Positions 24,966 through 38,244 of a stretch of 64,000 nucleotides of DNA are shown here, piece by piece (positions within the stretch are counted from its first letter, which is position 1; every line of letters begins with the position of its first letter). A model generated the notes under the pieces. That model saw nothing but the letters and a program-made list of their open reading frames with translations. It made no database searches and had not been told where the DNA came from. The position numbers and the translations under genes are program-made. The DNA is from Mya arenaria (Eukaryota > Mollusca > Bivalvia > Myida > Myidae): the NCBI RefSeq assembly GCF_026914265.1, contig NC_069125.1:3793056-3857055 (forward strand), read 5' to 3'.

Positions 24966-26565
24966 CTGCCTCAATAAATGAGAAAGGAAAAACTATACAA
25001 GTTGTTGAGATTCATTGGCGCGTGTGAAATGTAAAACATTTAAACATATCGATTCGTGAGGACCGCTACTGAAGCTCTGCGTGGCAGAGGAAGGAAGTGA
25101 CGTTGTCTCTTTCGGCAAATTTCTCCAAATGACTGATTTTTGACGAATGTACCAAAAGAGGCCATGACCAAACATTCAAAATGGTGAGTTAGTCATTAAA
25201 CCTCCGAAACGTTTGCACTTTATTCGCTGATGAAAAAACAGATCGAAACCCTTAAAGACAGTTATTGTGCACACGGCGTTTTATTTTGGTCTTTACAACA
25301 TGCAAAACGATCGACATTATATCGGCTATTGTCGCATAACCCTCCATGTCTCGGACATGTTCCTGACCTTGTTGTCGTCATGCACCAACCAGTACCGCTG
25401 CTGTGGTCGGTAGATCATCAGAAGGGTGTTTATTGTTTAACATCTAATCGCATAGCGACAGATCATCAGACAGGAGGCCAGCAACTCTTGTAAAATCGTT
25501 ACAAAACTACTTCAGTGAGCGCGCATTTGTTTAACTTGGTAAATTTCGACTTCTCGTCTTCTATATTGTCTATACTTTATAGCGGGGATGCCCACAACAC
25601 AGTGCGACATATTGTTTATATATTGAGGACACCTTTAACATGACTGTCCCATATCTCTCTGTGAATTTTATGGCATTCGTAATATGTACATGCACTCTAA
25701 GGTGAATGCGTATTTAATCAATTGCAGTCACATATCGATGAATTCAACATGTTCTGAATACTTTTGATAATGCAAAAAGACGTTTGTGGTGTTCAAATTA
25801 CGTTTAGTCGCAGGGAAAAATATTTGAACGATGAAACAAGTGAGTTCGTTGACGTTGCCGCTGTCAAATAGCCACTTTTATAATACGTTCAATATTCGAT
25901 GAGGCATTATTGTTCAGCGTTTAAGTAGGATGACACCAGCGAAATTTTCACAAACATTGAATATTGTAATTTCTTGAGGACCTTTGGACTTCCCTTTTCG
26001 TAAAGAGACTACGTAGTTTGCTACACCGATGAAAAAGTTAAACATTAAATATCATGTAGACAAAAGCTAAGTACAACTAGGTTAATGAATAATGTATAAA
26101 TTTTATATTGAGAAAACACTGATTATTTTGTTACGGGTTTTGGAACATATTTGCGGCAAACTGAAAATTAAAATATTTACACTAAGCAATCTATCTTATA
26201 TCCTTTCATGAATTATTCGCGGTATTAAAAAGTTGTAACAAGTCTCAGCATGCTTAACACTTTCCACCCCAATACACCCTTTAGAAAATAATAATATTTA
26301 TCTGTAAAGTTGTGCAAGGCTTGCACATAAAATCTACTCAAATTTCATTGCCGAAATTGAATCATTTTTGGACAGTTCATGTTTAAGCTTGGAACGGGGA
26401 CTTGCATGTCAACTCACGTAACCATGTACTAAAATAGACGTTCTGCAAGTGGCCAATTCGAATTCGTTTTAATATCCACGTGATATCGTTACTACTCAAC
26501 TATTTGTGTTCGCAACGCCGAACCAATGGTATTGATGGGATAGTGCGTCATGTCAACGTTATTTG

Positions 26566-26573
26566 TATAAAAG
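26566..26573 (+). promoter_or_regulatory. TATA box of gene A
   Basis: TATAAAAG lies about 90 bases upstream of the start codon of gene A, with a CCAAT at 26523-26527 about 40 bases further up. Transcription would be expected to start about 30 bases downstream, near 26597, giving a 5' UTR of about 60 bases. Confidence 0.55.
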
Positions 26574-26655
26574 ACGGCGCGTCTTGTGCTTTGGGCGTCG
26601 ATTCTTCAAGGAAGTTCTAGTTTCAGACTATTAAAGGACAAAACAGGACAGCAAA

Positions 26656-29600
26656 ATGGTAGGATCATATTACGTTTTAATTTCTTCAATCTCTCTGAAT
26701 TGTTATAAAACAATTTGAAATGAAGACAAATTATATCTGTTTGGTGTTATAGTTTTCTAATAATGCACATGTACGTTTAATTGCCAAGATTTTGATATTA
26801 CCAATTTTCGGTTGGCTGAAAATTTGTAAATATTTTTTATCAATAAATGTTTAATAAGATGGCAAAAGAAGTGAAAATATAATTTGTAATTCAAAATGTT
26901 TATGACTCTAACTTATATTACAGTTTAGTGCATCTGATCTGAATTTAAATTATGCACAATATCATCATCTACTACATGGGATTGGGCAAGACGAATATAC
27001 TTAGTACAATTTAGAAACGGAATTTACTTTACAATATGCTAAAATGTAAAAATTGTTAAAATTATTGATAGGAATATTATATAATGTTACGTTTGCCAAA
27101 AGTGTAAAGTGTACTAAGTCTCAAAATAAATCAAGAAAATATTTTCGATAAAATAAAAGTTCACGTTTTCGCTCAAATGAATGTGTTTCATGCCAATTCG
27201 TCGGTATATTTATGCAAACATTTCGGGTTTGAAAGGTGTTTTTAATTCTTTACATATTGTGGTCAATTTATTCGCACTTGCAAGAGCTGTTTTTGTGCAT
27301 TTTCAATATATTTTTTTTCTTGAATGTATCCATTATTTATTTATTTTCTTCATTGGAACTTGTTTTACTTAGATTTCGTTTCGCATAGATTGTTTTAAAG
27401 ATTTTGATGTCAAACCATATATCAAACCTAAACGAAATCAAATACAAATGAAGTATGAATAATTTTTGCCATGTTTTACAGTAAATGTTAAAATTTTGTG
27501 CGCTTTTATATTTTTGTCGATACGTTTATAATGTTTAGAGTCGCAAAATTAAACGTATTTTGCTAACAGCGTACAAGATCAGGGCCCATTAAATACGAAC
27601 AGTCTGAACTCTAGACTCGGACAAAATGTTTTATCAAATGGCAACAAATCAACTTGTTTATTCCTCTTACAAAATATTTGTGAAAAAAAAAATTTTGCTT
27701 AGTAAGGTCATTAAGCAAATTTCACTAAATATATACCAAGCTTTAATTAAAAAGAATATGCTACTCTAATTTAAAAGAAAACTGTTTAGAACTTCGTTAG
27801 GTTTACAACGTAATCAACTGCATCGTTGTTAACTTTTAATACTGTACTATACTTTGTTATGGGCATCTCGTAATTTGAAGTATTACAAACTTTGGGGCAA
27901 CTGTTTAAGCTGTACTTGTATTATCTAAATATATTAGCGCATGTTTAAGAATTTCAATTTCATGCCTTTAAAAGAATTTCGGTTTACTGAACAAAAGAAA
28001 GTCTGGTTTTGCAATGAGAAAAAAATCCAAAAAATCTAGTACATTTTAAAAGCCTTCGCATTTGACCCAATTATGAGAGATTTGTTTAAAAACAGTTGAC
28101 CAGTTTGCATTAAATTGCGAATAAACCGCAACACATATCATCTTCCAGATTAAGATCAATAATTTCAATTAAATGAGAAGATCGCCCAAATATGTGTCGC
28201 AAGAAATATTTGTTTGAAGCAGAACACAATTTTTAATCGTTTAAAACCTTATTAGCTAAACAAATGATTTCTATCAACGGATAAGTGTTCAGTATATTAA
28301 ATTTACTAGATTAAAATCGCTTAGATTATTGATACCAATCTTTGAAATAACAGTTTTTTTATTACCATTTTGTCCGCTTTATTGAAACGTTGAGAGGTGC
28401 TTTATTTCATAAGCAATGCTATAAAAAATATATGTATCGTCGTTTACTCCTCAATTCTAACGTACTTTTACGATTATTCTTTTTCGTTACATTTGCTTAC
28501 AATTTTATGTATTTTACTAGGTTATCTATTAGCGCAGTCTATATTGGTTTTCATTCATTTATGAATTATAAATTTCTTTTGTTCATATTGAAATCTACTC
28601 CCCCTACAATTGTACGTCTAGCCGTTGTCATAACTATAATAACAAGGGTAGCAATAAGAAGTCATATTTGATTAGCGCATTTAACCAAGGAGATTTAGTC
28701 ACATTAAAATTACGCGTCTGTAAAAATAGCATTTCCAAAAATGAATATTCCCAACTTTAACGCTACAAATTGTCTATACAACCACTAGGCTTTTGTAATT
28801 GATAGATTTCAAATCACAGCAGCCCTTTCCACAAACTACTGAGAATATACCGAATAATATATTGCGAAGTACAACTCTAAAAATATATATTTAAAGTCCT
28901 TGAAAGAGATATGATATAATGTTACGTTCACCAACGACATTAAGTGTGAAGTCTTAACATAAATCGGCAAAATATTTTCATTCAGAATTTTTTTTATGTT
29001 TTCGCCCATATTAGAAAGTTTCATGCCTATTCGTACGTAAATTAATTCGACTGTTTCGAGTTTATGAAGTTGCTTTCTTTTCTTTTAATATTTCGGGCAA
29101 CTTTATTTCTCCCTGGCAAGACCGGTTTTCTGGCATTTTCAATATAAGGTATCCTTTACTTAGGGGCTCGCTTATGTTTTGGCACAAATTTCGTTCCCAG
29201 TAATGCATATGAAAATACTTATATTATAACTACTTTACTCTCTGATATCGAAATTTCAGAAAAAAATACACTTTAAGAAAAAAAATCTGGTTTTTGTAAG
29301 GGTGCGAACGCACAAAAACATAGATACATAACTGAAATAACCTTATTCATTTCATCAAAATTTGTGATATTTTGTTTCTGTTTTCTATGTCTTTGGCGTT
29401 AAACCGTTGCCATTAAACCGGGTTTATGTTTAAACATTTTGCTACTGAGCTTGTTGCTGTAGTTTTCACATAAGTAATCATAATAATACTCGTCTACTTA
29501 AATTGTATTATCATCAAACATTAAAATGCAAAATAATTTTACAATATTTTACTGATTTTTTTATCTGTAAAAGATGCAATTTATCCAGAAACTGACACAG

Positions 29601-32600
29601 TGCAATGTTTACAACATAAGTGTTATCACAAAGACGTTTAATTGTTATAAACTCATGTATTCATAAATATAAAGTTGATATCGTCTCAAATAAAACCAAC
29701 ATCTTCATTGTTTTATTAAATGCATTCCTCTTATGACTGCAAATGATGTTCAATAATATGAAATGTAATGATAAAGTGTTTGAGTTTCTTTTGTGTGCAA
29801 TATAGAACAGAACAGAACAGAAAGATGATTAATTCCATTTGTTCGGGCAAGTAAAGTGTATTTCGGGAATTTAAAAAAGCAGGTAGCTTTTCGACCATTT
29901 GTTAGCTATTTTAAGCAGGCTTAGCGACGTATGAAATAAAGTGTCAAAAAAAAACAACATTTTGGACCGTATTGACATGGGTTTTTTTATGCAGGACCGA
30001 GACAGCAATATCAAAAAAGAGACTGTGACTCATTTGTGACTCACATTTTACCGACCAATATATCATCCATTTAATGTTGTAAATATTGTAATGGAAAATG
30101 TTCTTGAAATACATACATTTTGGCTTGTCATGATTTTTTGTAAGATAAAGGTATTTTGTTTATTGTACTAGTGAAAATCTGCTCAATTTTGTAGACTTTG
30201 AAAAACATACGCCAACAGTGTTCTACATAGAAAGTGTTTCAAAATGTTTATATAGAGACGTTATATTTCAACTATCATATACAAAACTCATTTGCCATTT
30301 ACTTCGTGTTCTCCTTTTACAAGCAAGGACTAATATTAAAATTGTAAAGTCCAACGCGATATATACGGATATGTATACATATATAGTTTTATTTGTGTTG
30401 TCGCTCTTTTTTTTCTATTAAATTGTTTTTCTAATATGCGGCTCAAGTATAGCATTGAAGTCAAATGTCATTTTCAAATTCAATCTCTCCATTCACGGAA
30501 CACGATTTTCTTTTTCAAAATGTCTTCTAAATGTTTCTATATGGGAGCATACATCTATATTGTGTTTTGTTATGAATTTTTAAACTCTATTGCACTAAAA
30601 GGTAACCTGTTGTCTGTTTTATATGACCTTTATGGATATAAAATAAACTGTCAGAATAAAATGCGGTTTGATTTATAACAACGATTAACTTCATATTGTT
30701 TTATACGTCCCGATTAATGCCAAAATATTACACCAACAACAATTATCATTATTGTCTATGGTAATATATAAATATGGAATCATGTTTCGATTTGCAAAAT
30801 GTATTTCAGTGTCGTCTGCAGCTAGCATTTATTGTTGCCGTTGTTGTACAGCTTACATGGTACCGTGTGGAAGCAGGTAAATCGAACACTCAATCTAGAT
30901 CCGCAGTTTAAAAAACAATACATTTTAACATCTTATTTCAGTTCAATTGGAGCTAAAATGTAATTTTCTGACAGTGAAATATTTATTATTATCAGTGTTA
31001 CTAACCATTCTATTTCGAGTGTATTTTTTATTCCAGTTGCGCTTGACGCCACCTGTACCGTGACAGCGGACTGTACAGCAACTAACAGTGAATGTACTGG
31101 CACACCTCTTGTTTGCACCTGTGTCGCAGGTTATACGGCAGATTATAGCGGCGGTTGTAGCAAAGGTAAATATATTTTAGTACGTACGTATTCATTTCAC
31201 AATTGCACTGGATACAGAACGGGTTATAGAAAACACAAAAATAAAAGGTAGGATGGTTACACTTTGATGTTTTGTTTCAAACGTTTCCCTCTCAAAAGAT
31301 CATGTTATCATTACAATAATTGTATTCACTATCAAAACAAAGTGTTGCACAATCTACATTGCGGAAACACATAGGAATCAGTTGACAATTCGTTCCCAGG
31401 TTACAACATTCAAACCTGGCTATTTGACTTGAATGTACCACCTGTTTATTTTTCTAAATATATTTCCGTTATGAACATCCCAGTGTTAGATAAGCTCTAG
31501 ACTAAAAACAGACATATATCTCAAGCATTAAATAAAGGTTATGTACGATTATATTTAACTAACAGGTAAATGTTTTATAGTTGCACAACATAATGTTATC
31601 CAGTTGTATATACTCACTGACCAAAAGAACATTGAGCATTTTGACTTATTCATAATAATATGAAACACAATCTCAAGGCTATAGGCAGTATCTTGGACTT
31701 AAGGTTAAAATTGGTAAGTGCATATGTAATTGGTAAGTTAGATGTAAACACAAAATCCTGTAGAACGTTAGTTACCCTGTGATTAATATGTATTACTGCA
31801 ATTATGTAGATAGCATTAACATATAAATATTAGCATAATCTTATGAAACGAAAACATGTTATTTACTTTTCAGAACTTTTTGTCTTGAAGTTTTAGAAAT
31901 TATGGTTGGTTGTAGCCTTCAAATTAGAAACTCTCCTTACGCCCCGATATATCAGAAACATTACCAGAATAGCCCGATATTAAAAATTGAAAAGTAAATA
32001 TACTGTTCGAAGATAGGTGAGCGAATAAGGGCCCATACAATTAATCTTAAAATGAGCCTATATTAATGTTTAATATCTGTTCGTATAGGTATGATTACAC
32101 TCACAGGAAGCTTTCCTCGAGCTATCGTAGATACCCTCAAACAATGTACACATACTTTGAAAAAGACGTATTCACGTACACGTACCCGTTCAAGTAGTGC
32201 TTTGCAATCCATCTATTACATTTTGTTTCAGTATTTATTTTCCGAATATATCATTGTTACACGATTTATTACATTTCACATAGATAATGTCGCTTGACAA
32301 ATTAAAAACATGCATATAATTAAAAAAAATAGTCGATCTTAATTTATGCGTCAGTAGCAGCGGTATTACCCTATACGACAGTGGTATGGACTATTAAACC
32401 ATTATCTTCCTTTATAGCATTCGACGATGCATGTACTGCTGTTGCTGACTGCTCCAGTATTGGCGGCGTGACGTTATGCACCGGTTCAAAGTGCGCTTGC
32501 GGGGCAAACTATGCCACAGGAACTGCTGGAGACTTCACTTGCCTCGCACGTAATGGGCTGTTTGCATTTATTAACATAAATATTACATAAAAAAATAGTT

Positions 32601-34082
32601 TGATGTTACTATATCTGATAATATATAGTACAGTATTTCGCCTTTTAATGACTTATTGTAACTGATTATAGTAGATGGTTATACATATACCTCTATTGGA
32701 AAGTATTTTATCGATCACAATAATTATATTTTTAGTATTGCATTTTTAAAGTAGTATATCTTACATATGAATAATAATACTTTACTGTAGAGGTTGGCGC
32801 AACATGCACGGCGTCGGGTAACGAATGTTGGACACTTGCTGGGGGGTATTGTGACACAGGGGCAACTTCCCCTGTCTGCGCGTGTGGCAAACTCTACACA
32901 GCCACCACAACATGTGCCGTCAAGGGTAAGTCATCGTTCGTTTTTTTAAGTCTTTGTTCCTGTTTTTAATTTTTACCCGTCGTAACTTTTTTATAGAAAT
33001 TAAACGAATTTGTATAGTCAGTATATTTTGATTTATATTGTAATAGTATTAAACATTATTTTATTAGAAAGTTAATGACGCACAAATAATAATGTCATGA
33101 GCGACAAATCACATCCGTTCTTTAGGATGTAGATCATTAACTTTTAAATTTTCCTTGCTTGTATACAATCAGAGAAAAGAAATGTTTGTTTTGCAGCATG
33201 TACGCTCGACTCAGTATGCACTACTCTCGATACCAACTCGTACTGTCTCAACGGTAATTGTGCCTGTAAAGTCGGTTATTCTGTCAACCCTGGCGGCACC
33301 ACTGGCTTATGCGAATTAGTTGGAAGTAAGTGAAATAGCATGTTTTAACCATTTTTATATGACCTACCATCTAAATTTTTAATTAATTTTAAACTTTTTA
33401 ATATATAAAACACTAACCGCGCGGCTCTGCGTTTATTTATGGCTCATATTAGAAAACTTGTTTGTTTTGAATCCCTGTTGCATTGCAGCGCAAACAATAC
33501 AAGCGGGGAACCAAATTTTAAACGTTAGCCGTAAACAATTTTTTTCTGATCGCAAGTTAAAATACATTCCAGTTGGATGGACGTATCAACCGAACAGATC
33601 GAACTCAGTAACATTTGTCCAGTGCCATACGCATGGCCTGATTAAGGGCGTGGTTCTAGTTGGATTGATTGTTTCTATTTATTTCTGAAAAATATACATG
33701 TATGAACACTGCATTGCAACTAATACTATTCTATGATATATTATAGTACATTGACTTATTGGTATGGTAGAGCATTTACCGTTAAACAGAGGTTTTGACA
33801 AACGCATGCCAGTCTATAAAAGCATATAACCTGTCCTAATTTATGCACTGTGCTGTTTGTAGAGTTGTGTGCTGTTCTATGTTTCTTGTTTTTGAATTTG
33901 TGTTCTATGTCTTTGGCGTTGCCCATTGCCACTAAACCGGGTTTATGTTTAAACTTTTTGCTACTGAGCATGTTTCTGTAGCTTTTTGCATATATATTAT
34001 TTTAGGTAGTGACGCGAAGGGTGTAGTTGCATCGATGGCGGTTCTGATAGGAAGTCTCATTCTTACAGTTCTACACATGTAA
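26656..34082 (+). CDS. Gene A: secreted/GPI-type surface protein with four EB/EGF-like six-Cys modules
   Basis: The seven-exon chain found by splice borders is 26656-26658 (ATG only, donor directly after the ATG), 30810-30876, 31037-31165, 32418-32549, 32791-32925, 33197-33325 and 34006-34082. All introns are GT..AG; after the first (phase 0) every junction is phase 1. The sum is 672 nt, or 223 residues. Exon 2 completes a signal peptide beginning MCRLQLAFIVAVVVQLTW. Exons 3 to 6 each encode one module of about 43-45 residues with six cysteines, ending in CxC then about 10-14 residues and the last Cys (for example VCTCVAGYTADYSGGC). The last exon encodes SSDAKGVVA plus a hydrophobic end (SMAVLIGSLILTVLHM) directly before TAA, as in GPI-attachment signals. 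The modules resemble EB or EGF-like repeats of invertebrate surface proteins; ligand unknown. Symmetric 1-1 exons suit exon duplication. The one-codon first exon is the weakest call. Confidence 0.75.
26659..30809 (+). other. First intron of gene A (about 4.15 kb)
   Basis: Donor GTAGGA lies directly behind the ATG and acceptor GTATTTCAG ends at 30809. The intron is very AT-rich and contains one copy of the retroelement 3'-end block at about 29380-29455. I see no coding exon within it; open frames here are of chance composition. Confidence 0.45.
29380..29455 (+). repeat. Retroelement 3'-end block, copy 2
   Basis: It shares CTATGTCTTTGGCGTT, CCATTAAACCGGGTTTATG and GCTACTGAGCTTG with 17440-17510 (inverted) and 33900-33975. 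It is a short orphan tail, with no coding part attached. Confidence 0.6.
33840..33980 (+). repeat. Retroelement 3'-end block, copy 3, in the last intron of gene A
   Basis: It has the same CTATGTCTTTGGCGTT, CACTAAACCGGGTTTATG and GCTACTGAGC phrases, preceded by a GTTTCTTGTTTTTG stretch that also precedes the 17.4-kb copy. It ends about 25 bases before the acceptor of the last exon (34005), so it supplies or abuts the branch-point region. Confidence 0.6.
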
Positions 34083-35230
34083 AGCGCGCCAATACCGGAT
34101 ATCGACACATGGCCTCACAAATACGGATTACGGATTACCGGGCAAAATAGAAATCTCATTTTCTTCAGATCGTGAATTAATTTAACAAACATATTATCCT
34201 GAATGCGTGTGTACATTGATTAGTAGTACAGGATTATTTTACCTTTATATGTTCCAATGTCAAAACTTTGACACGGAAGTTTTCATTGAATACAAAAAAA
34301 TTGGTTCAAATGTGACAAGTTGATGATTTTGCTTAAGAAAACCATGAAATACAACCGTGAAATGCAAGTTCAGTAAAAGCTTTGCGAATAAGGTACAATA
34401 AAATATTGGTACATTTTTAACTCGGAAAAGCTTTCAGATCTATTGAGGATTTTAAATTGCTCTTGTTGATGCTGTGTACTATAATTATTGTGTATTAAGT
34501 AAACATGAGTTCGGCTGAACAGTTATCTCCCTTGATAGACGTTGGTATTACTTTTAAAATATTGCGATAGCATTTTGTTGTTCAATTTTTTTAATGTATG
34601 TGTATCAGCTTTCTTTAGGTTGAAGACGACTGATTAAGCCTGAGCCTGTTTACACATTCATGTTACTCCTTTAAAGCATTTTCAACTAGGCATAAACTAC
34701 GTTCACTATTGTTTGAGAACAAAACAAAACTGAAAGCTGATCTGTAATATTTGTATCAGTTTTTATGTACGTTTCTGTAATGATAACAATAGTGCTGTAG
34801 TGGTGAAGCGAATTTTATTTTGAATCTGTGTTTATTATGAACATTCAGTATTTCATTATCATGTGCTAAAGAACTGCGCACCGTCTGATATTCACTTTGG
34901 GTATATATGTAATCTTACGTACGTTTACTTTACAGTTAATATAGAAACAAGCTATAACGTAGAAATTAAAGAATTATATAAACGTTGTTATAACTATATT
35001 ATGAAATAAATTGACCATTAGAATAGTCTACTGTAACACATTCTCCATGATTAAATCTCTGAAAAAAACTGTTTTATTGTTAATCATTTTTTTCTTATGA
35101 TCAGCTGATTGTGATTGATAATTCAAACTTATGAATAATTGCATGCATACCTGTTTTTGCCTCCTATTAAAGAATAAGAATTTTTACTAGTAAGGAAACG
35201 AAGAAAAATGTTCAAAAGACCACAGATGTT
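34083..35230. other. Downstream of gene A, no gene seen
   Basis: An AATAAA at about 34397-34402, 315 bases after the stop codon of gene A, is a plausible polyadenylation signal; another lies near 35005. Otherwise AT-rich and unstructured. Confidence 0.35.
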
Positions 35231-35235
35231 AAAGT

Positions 35236-35438
35236 TTATTGCAGTAACCACTTTTTGATTAAATCAGGAACGAGTTGAAGTTTGTTTGAAAAGCCGAATC
35301 GAACAGCGTGGCGACCACAGATCTGAATACTAGGCTGATTTATACCATTTAACACCGATGCATATTTCGACCAGTTAATGTCTCTAATGGTGATGCGGAT
35401 GAATGTGTCTGTTTCTTCAAACTCGAGTGACCGTGCTC
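35236..35438 (-). CDS. Orphan 3' terminal exon, unidentified product
   Basis: On the minus strand, after a possible acceptor (TAACATCAAGACAG), 66 sense codons end at a TAA at 35236-35238. The peptide contains RSLEFEETDTFIRITIRDIN, then KYASVLNGINQPSIQICGRH and RFGFSNKLQLVPDLIKKWLL. The amphipathic, well-balanced composition is typical of a folded domain end. The family is not recognised. A second minus-strand candidate at 35764-35842 (IVLVIHDSERQHQMPFCFRA, acceptor and GTAATC donor both present) ends in phase 2, while this exon needs phase 1, so the two do not join as read. It could be a gene remnant. Confidence 0.35.
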
Positions 35439-35849
35439 CTGTCTTGATGTTATTTCAATTGGCATCCTTGCATTGCGATTGAGACAATTGCCTTTTTAAG
35501 TTTAGTTTTGTTTTTCCTTTAATGTTTATTGGTTCGTATTACAAGGATTTTAAGCTAGTCTCGAAAGAAATCGATTATTTATACATTCATACAATAAAAA
35601 ATATTTTTAAATTAGTATGGCGAAAACATAATACGTCTAGTCTTACTAAGAAAATATATGAAGAATGTCAATTCTTTCGTTTGCGTGAAGTAAGCTACAT
35701 ATTATAAGTCAATATTTATCCAACAAAGGTTCAAACAAAATCTATTTCAAGATAGCCGATTACCTTCCCGCATCTAAGACTGCACGAAAACAAAACGGCA
35801 TCTGGTGCTGGCGCTCTGAATCGTGGATTACGAGTACAATGGCTGCCTA

Positions 35850-38240
35850 TACCGCTAAGATTGACGTCTGTTCACGCCATCGTCGATTAAAAGTATTGGG
35901 TAAAAAGGAATCATCGTCTTCAATTGAATTATAATATTTGTTAGAAGGTCAGCAATGATCTCATAAACAATAAAAACAGAGGCATTGCTAGTCTAAAAAA
36001 TACGGAACAATCATATAAAACAACCAACAAGAGACAAAATAACCACGGGTGAAACGCTCGGCGAAACAGAAACAATCCCTTTTTCCAATATTTATCAAGA
36101 TCAGAACAAAATTTAACTATACGCATTATCGGAGACAACATGAACTTGACGAACTAATCTATGAGATATCACCCAAAACAAACAGTCGTATACATTGACA
36201 TTCAAATTTTCAACGACTAGTTGCAGTCAAACAGTCAAATGGATAGCGAACTACACAAGACTTAGGACTTAACGCTTGCTTACTAACTGATGTTCGGAAA
36301 TCATAAACTCTTTTTCATCCAACACTGCGTACTTGCCCTTGGCCTCTCATCTATATTTGGCTGGAATTTTAAACATTTTTGTCATGTCAATGTTTAAGTC
36401 GAGTCAGAAGAGGTCTTAATCTTGCCTCAGAAAAGCAATAAAAACAACATTATCATTTATATACTAGTAACGAAATTGTTCATGCCCTGTGTACATAACC
36501 ATGGTATTTGTTAGTGACATTGAATCGATAACCTACATGAAGGACAATCAAAATACAACTAAGATTGGTAGTTTTGAATCAAGTCTCACACTTCAGAATA
36601 TGAAAATGAACAATAGGAAAGGAATAATGTGCTGGGTACTTCTGATAACTATCACAAATTATGCAGCCATACATGTTCATATAAATATTACATAAACATT
36701 AAAATGTTCATCATGGCAGACCGGTAAACATACATGAGCAAGTGTCTGAGAAAACCTGTAATAATGACTAGGTTTAAAACATTAAGAATATAGATACTAG
36801 CAAAGACAAACACTTCATCTTTGCTCACTGAAAGTTTGAGAAAACACATATCTATACACACTGTGAAGGATCCTTTACACGCATTATTTAAAATAAATTT
36901 AATTTGATTGGCTAACTGAGTCTGAAAGGAACTAAGCAACTTTAAAGGTAAAACGGCTACTTTGCTATAACAGTAACAATGGCAACATTGATTAGTGATG
37001 TGAACATTCATGTGCGGATACGCTTCTGCAAAAGTACTAGCAAAAGTATAAACATTAATATTAAACATTGTGTAATATGTAATCATTTTAAATACTTAAT
37101 TGTTATGAAAGGCCACTGGTTATTGCAGAGACAGGTTTCATATGCATTTAAACGTACATGCTGATTGACAAGTGTTCACAAATCTGCGCACTTACCAGTA
37201 CGATGCCATTGAACAAGTCTCAAAGATGTAACCAATACTTTTGCATATGATATAAATCTAGGTCAAGCAGGAAGAGGTCACCAGCAGATTTAGGGCCGGG
37301 GGGGAAGCATTGAAGACTAAATTTAGGCATACTTTTCTTAGCCCTCTCTAGACTTGAATCTTGAATTCGCCAACGAAATAATTTATGATATTGAAGAATA
37401 TGAGGAGGAAGAGGCGGATGGACTGGATGATAAATACCATGTTCATAATGAGAATAATAACGTTAACGCCAAAGTTGACGGTAAAACAAAAATATAACGT
37501 AATAGTGAGTATTATAAAATGGTGGCTTCGTTCGGGAATACTTCGTTAAAATATAATAATGGTTGACGTGGCGGTAGCGGTCATAACGGTATCCAACATT
37601 AAGAAACAGTTAAGTATAAATGTGTGTTCTGTTGTCGATTCACATTTCTGTAACAATTCAATAAGCAAAATCTCTGAAAAGGCGATTTTAGTCCAAAACA
37701 CAAGGCCAATTTTAACGTTACTTATCATTGATGAACAATATCTTCCAAGTGACATTTTTTCTCACACAGAACAAGACGGGGAATATTGTTGCATTTTTTC
37801 TTCTTCTTTTATACGCTGATATTAACGAAAGAGATATCTCCTTATACACCGCGCTGAATTACATATATGAGACATGACCAATGTAAGTGCAAAAACATAA
37901 AAGACGCGGCTGAATGGTTTAAGTGTGAATATAAACATGTTTCGATCATAATTCAAATGAGGGTAAATATATATCTACACTTATACGTCAAGGGAAGTAA
38001 CTGAATTTCAGTTGTGGATAGTTTGTCAGAATACATAACTAAGTAAAGGGAGACTATACAAAATTTAAAAATGTGCATTGCATTAGAACTAATGGTCCAA
38101 TATTTATAATCATAACTCAGGGTATGTAAAAAGGCTTTGAAAGTATATTTTGTAAAAATCATTTTGTGGGATCTAGTGCACATCTTTCTTTGGTCATAAA
38201 CCAAATTTCAATAATATCAAGATATAACGCAATGTATTTA
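35850..38240. other. No supportable gene
   Basis: AT-rich, with scattered long open frames on both strands (for example minus 36688-37086) whose composition is random and which lack splice borders. A GGGCCGGGGGGGAAG patch sits at about 37290. Confidence 0.4.
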
Positions 38241-38244
38241 CAAA

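Larger units (their letters stand above)
22000..26500. other. Mostly featureless AT-rich interval upstream of gene A
   Basis: Apart from two weak minus-strand exon candidates listed separately (23763-23945, 24789-24965), no splice-bounded coding or structured repeat was recognised. A minus-strand open stretch at 22780-23100 has random-looking composition in its second half; its first part (near 22950-23090) could be coding but has no clear borders. Confidence 0.35.

Noticed and set aside
28390..28671. 93-codon hydrophobic plus frame in the first intron of gene A
   Set aside because: AT-rich chance frame with no splice sites; the ATG-only first exon joins directly to 30810 with a good signal peptide.
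33458..33688. 76-codon plus frame between the last two exons of gene A, considered as an extra exon
   Set aside because: The phase-1 exon chain works without it, it lacks the six-Cys pattern, and an in-frame junction would interrupt the GPI-type tail.
36688..37086. 132-codon minus-strand open frame
   Set aside because: Composition (many Ile, Tyr, Phe, Met and Cys without pattern) is that of chance AT-rich sequence; no borders or domain resemblance.
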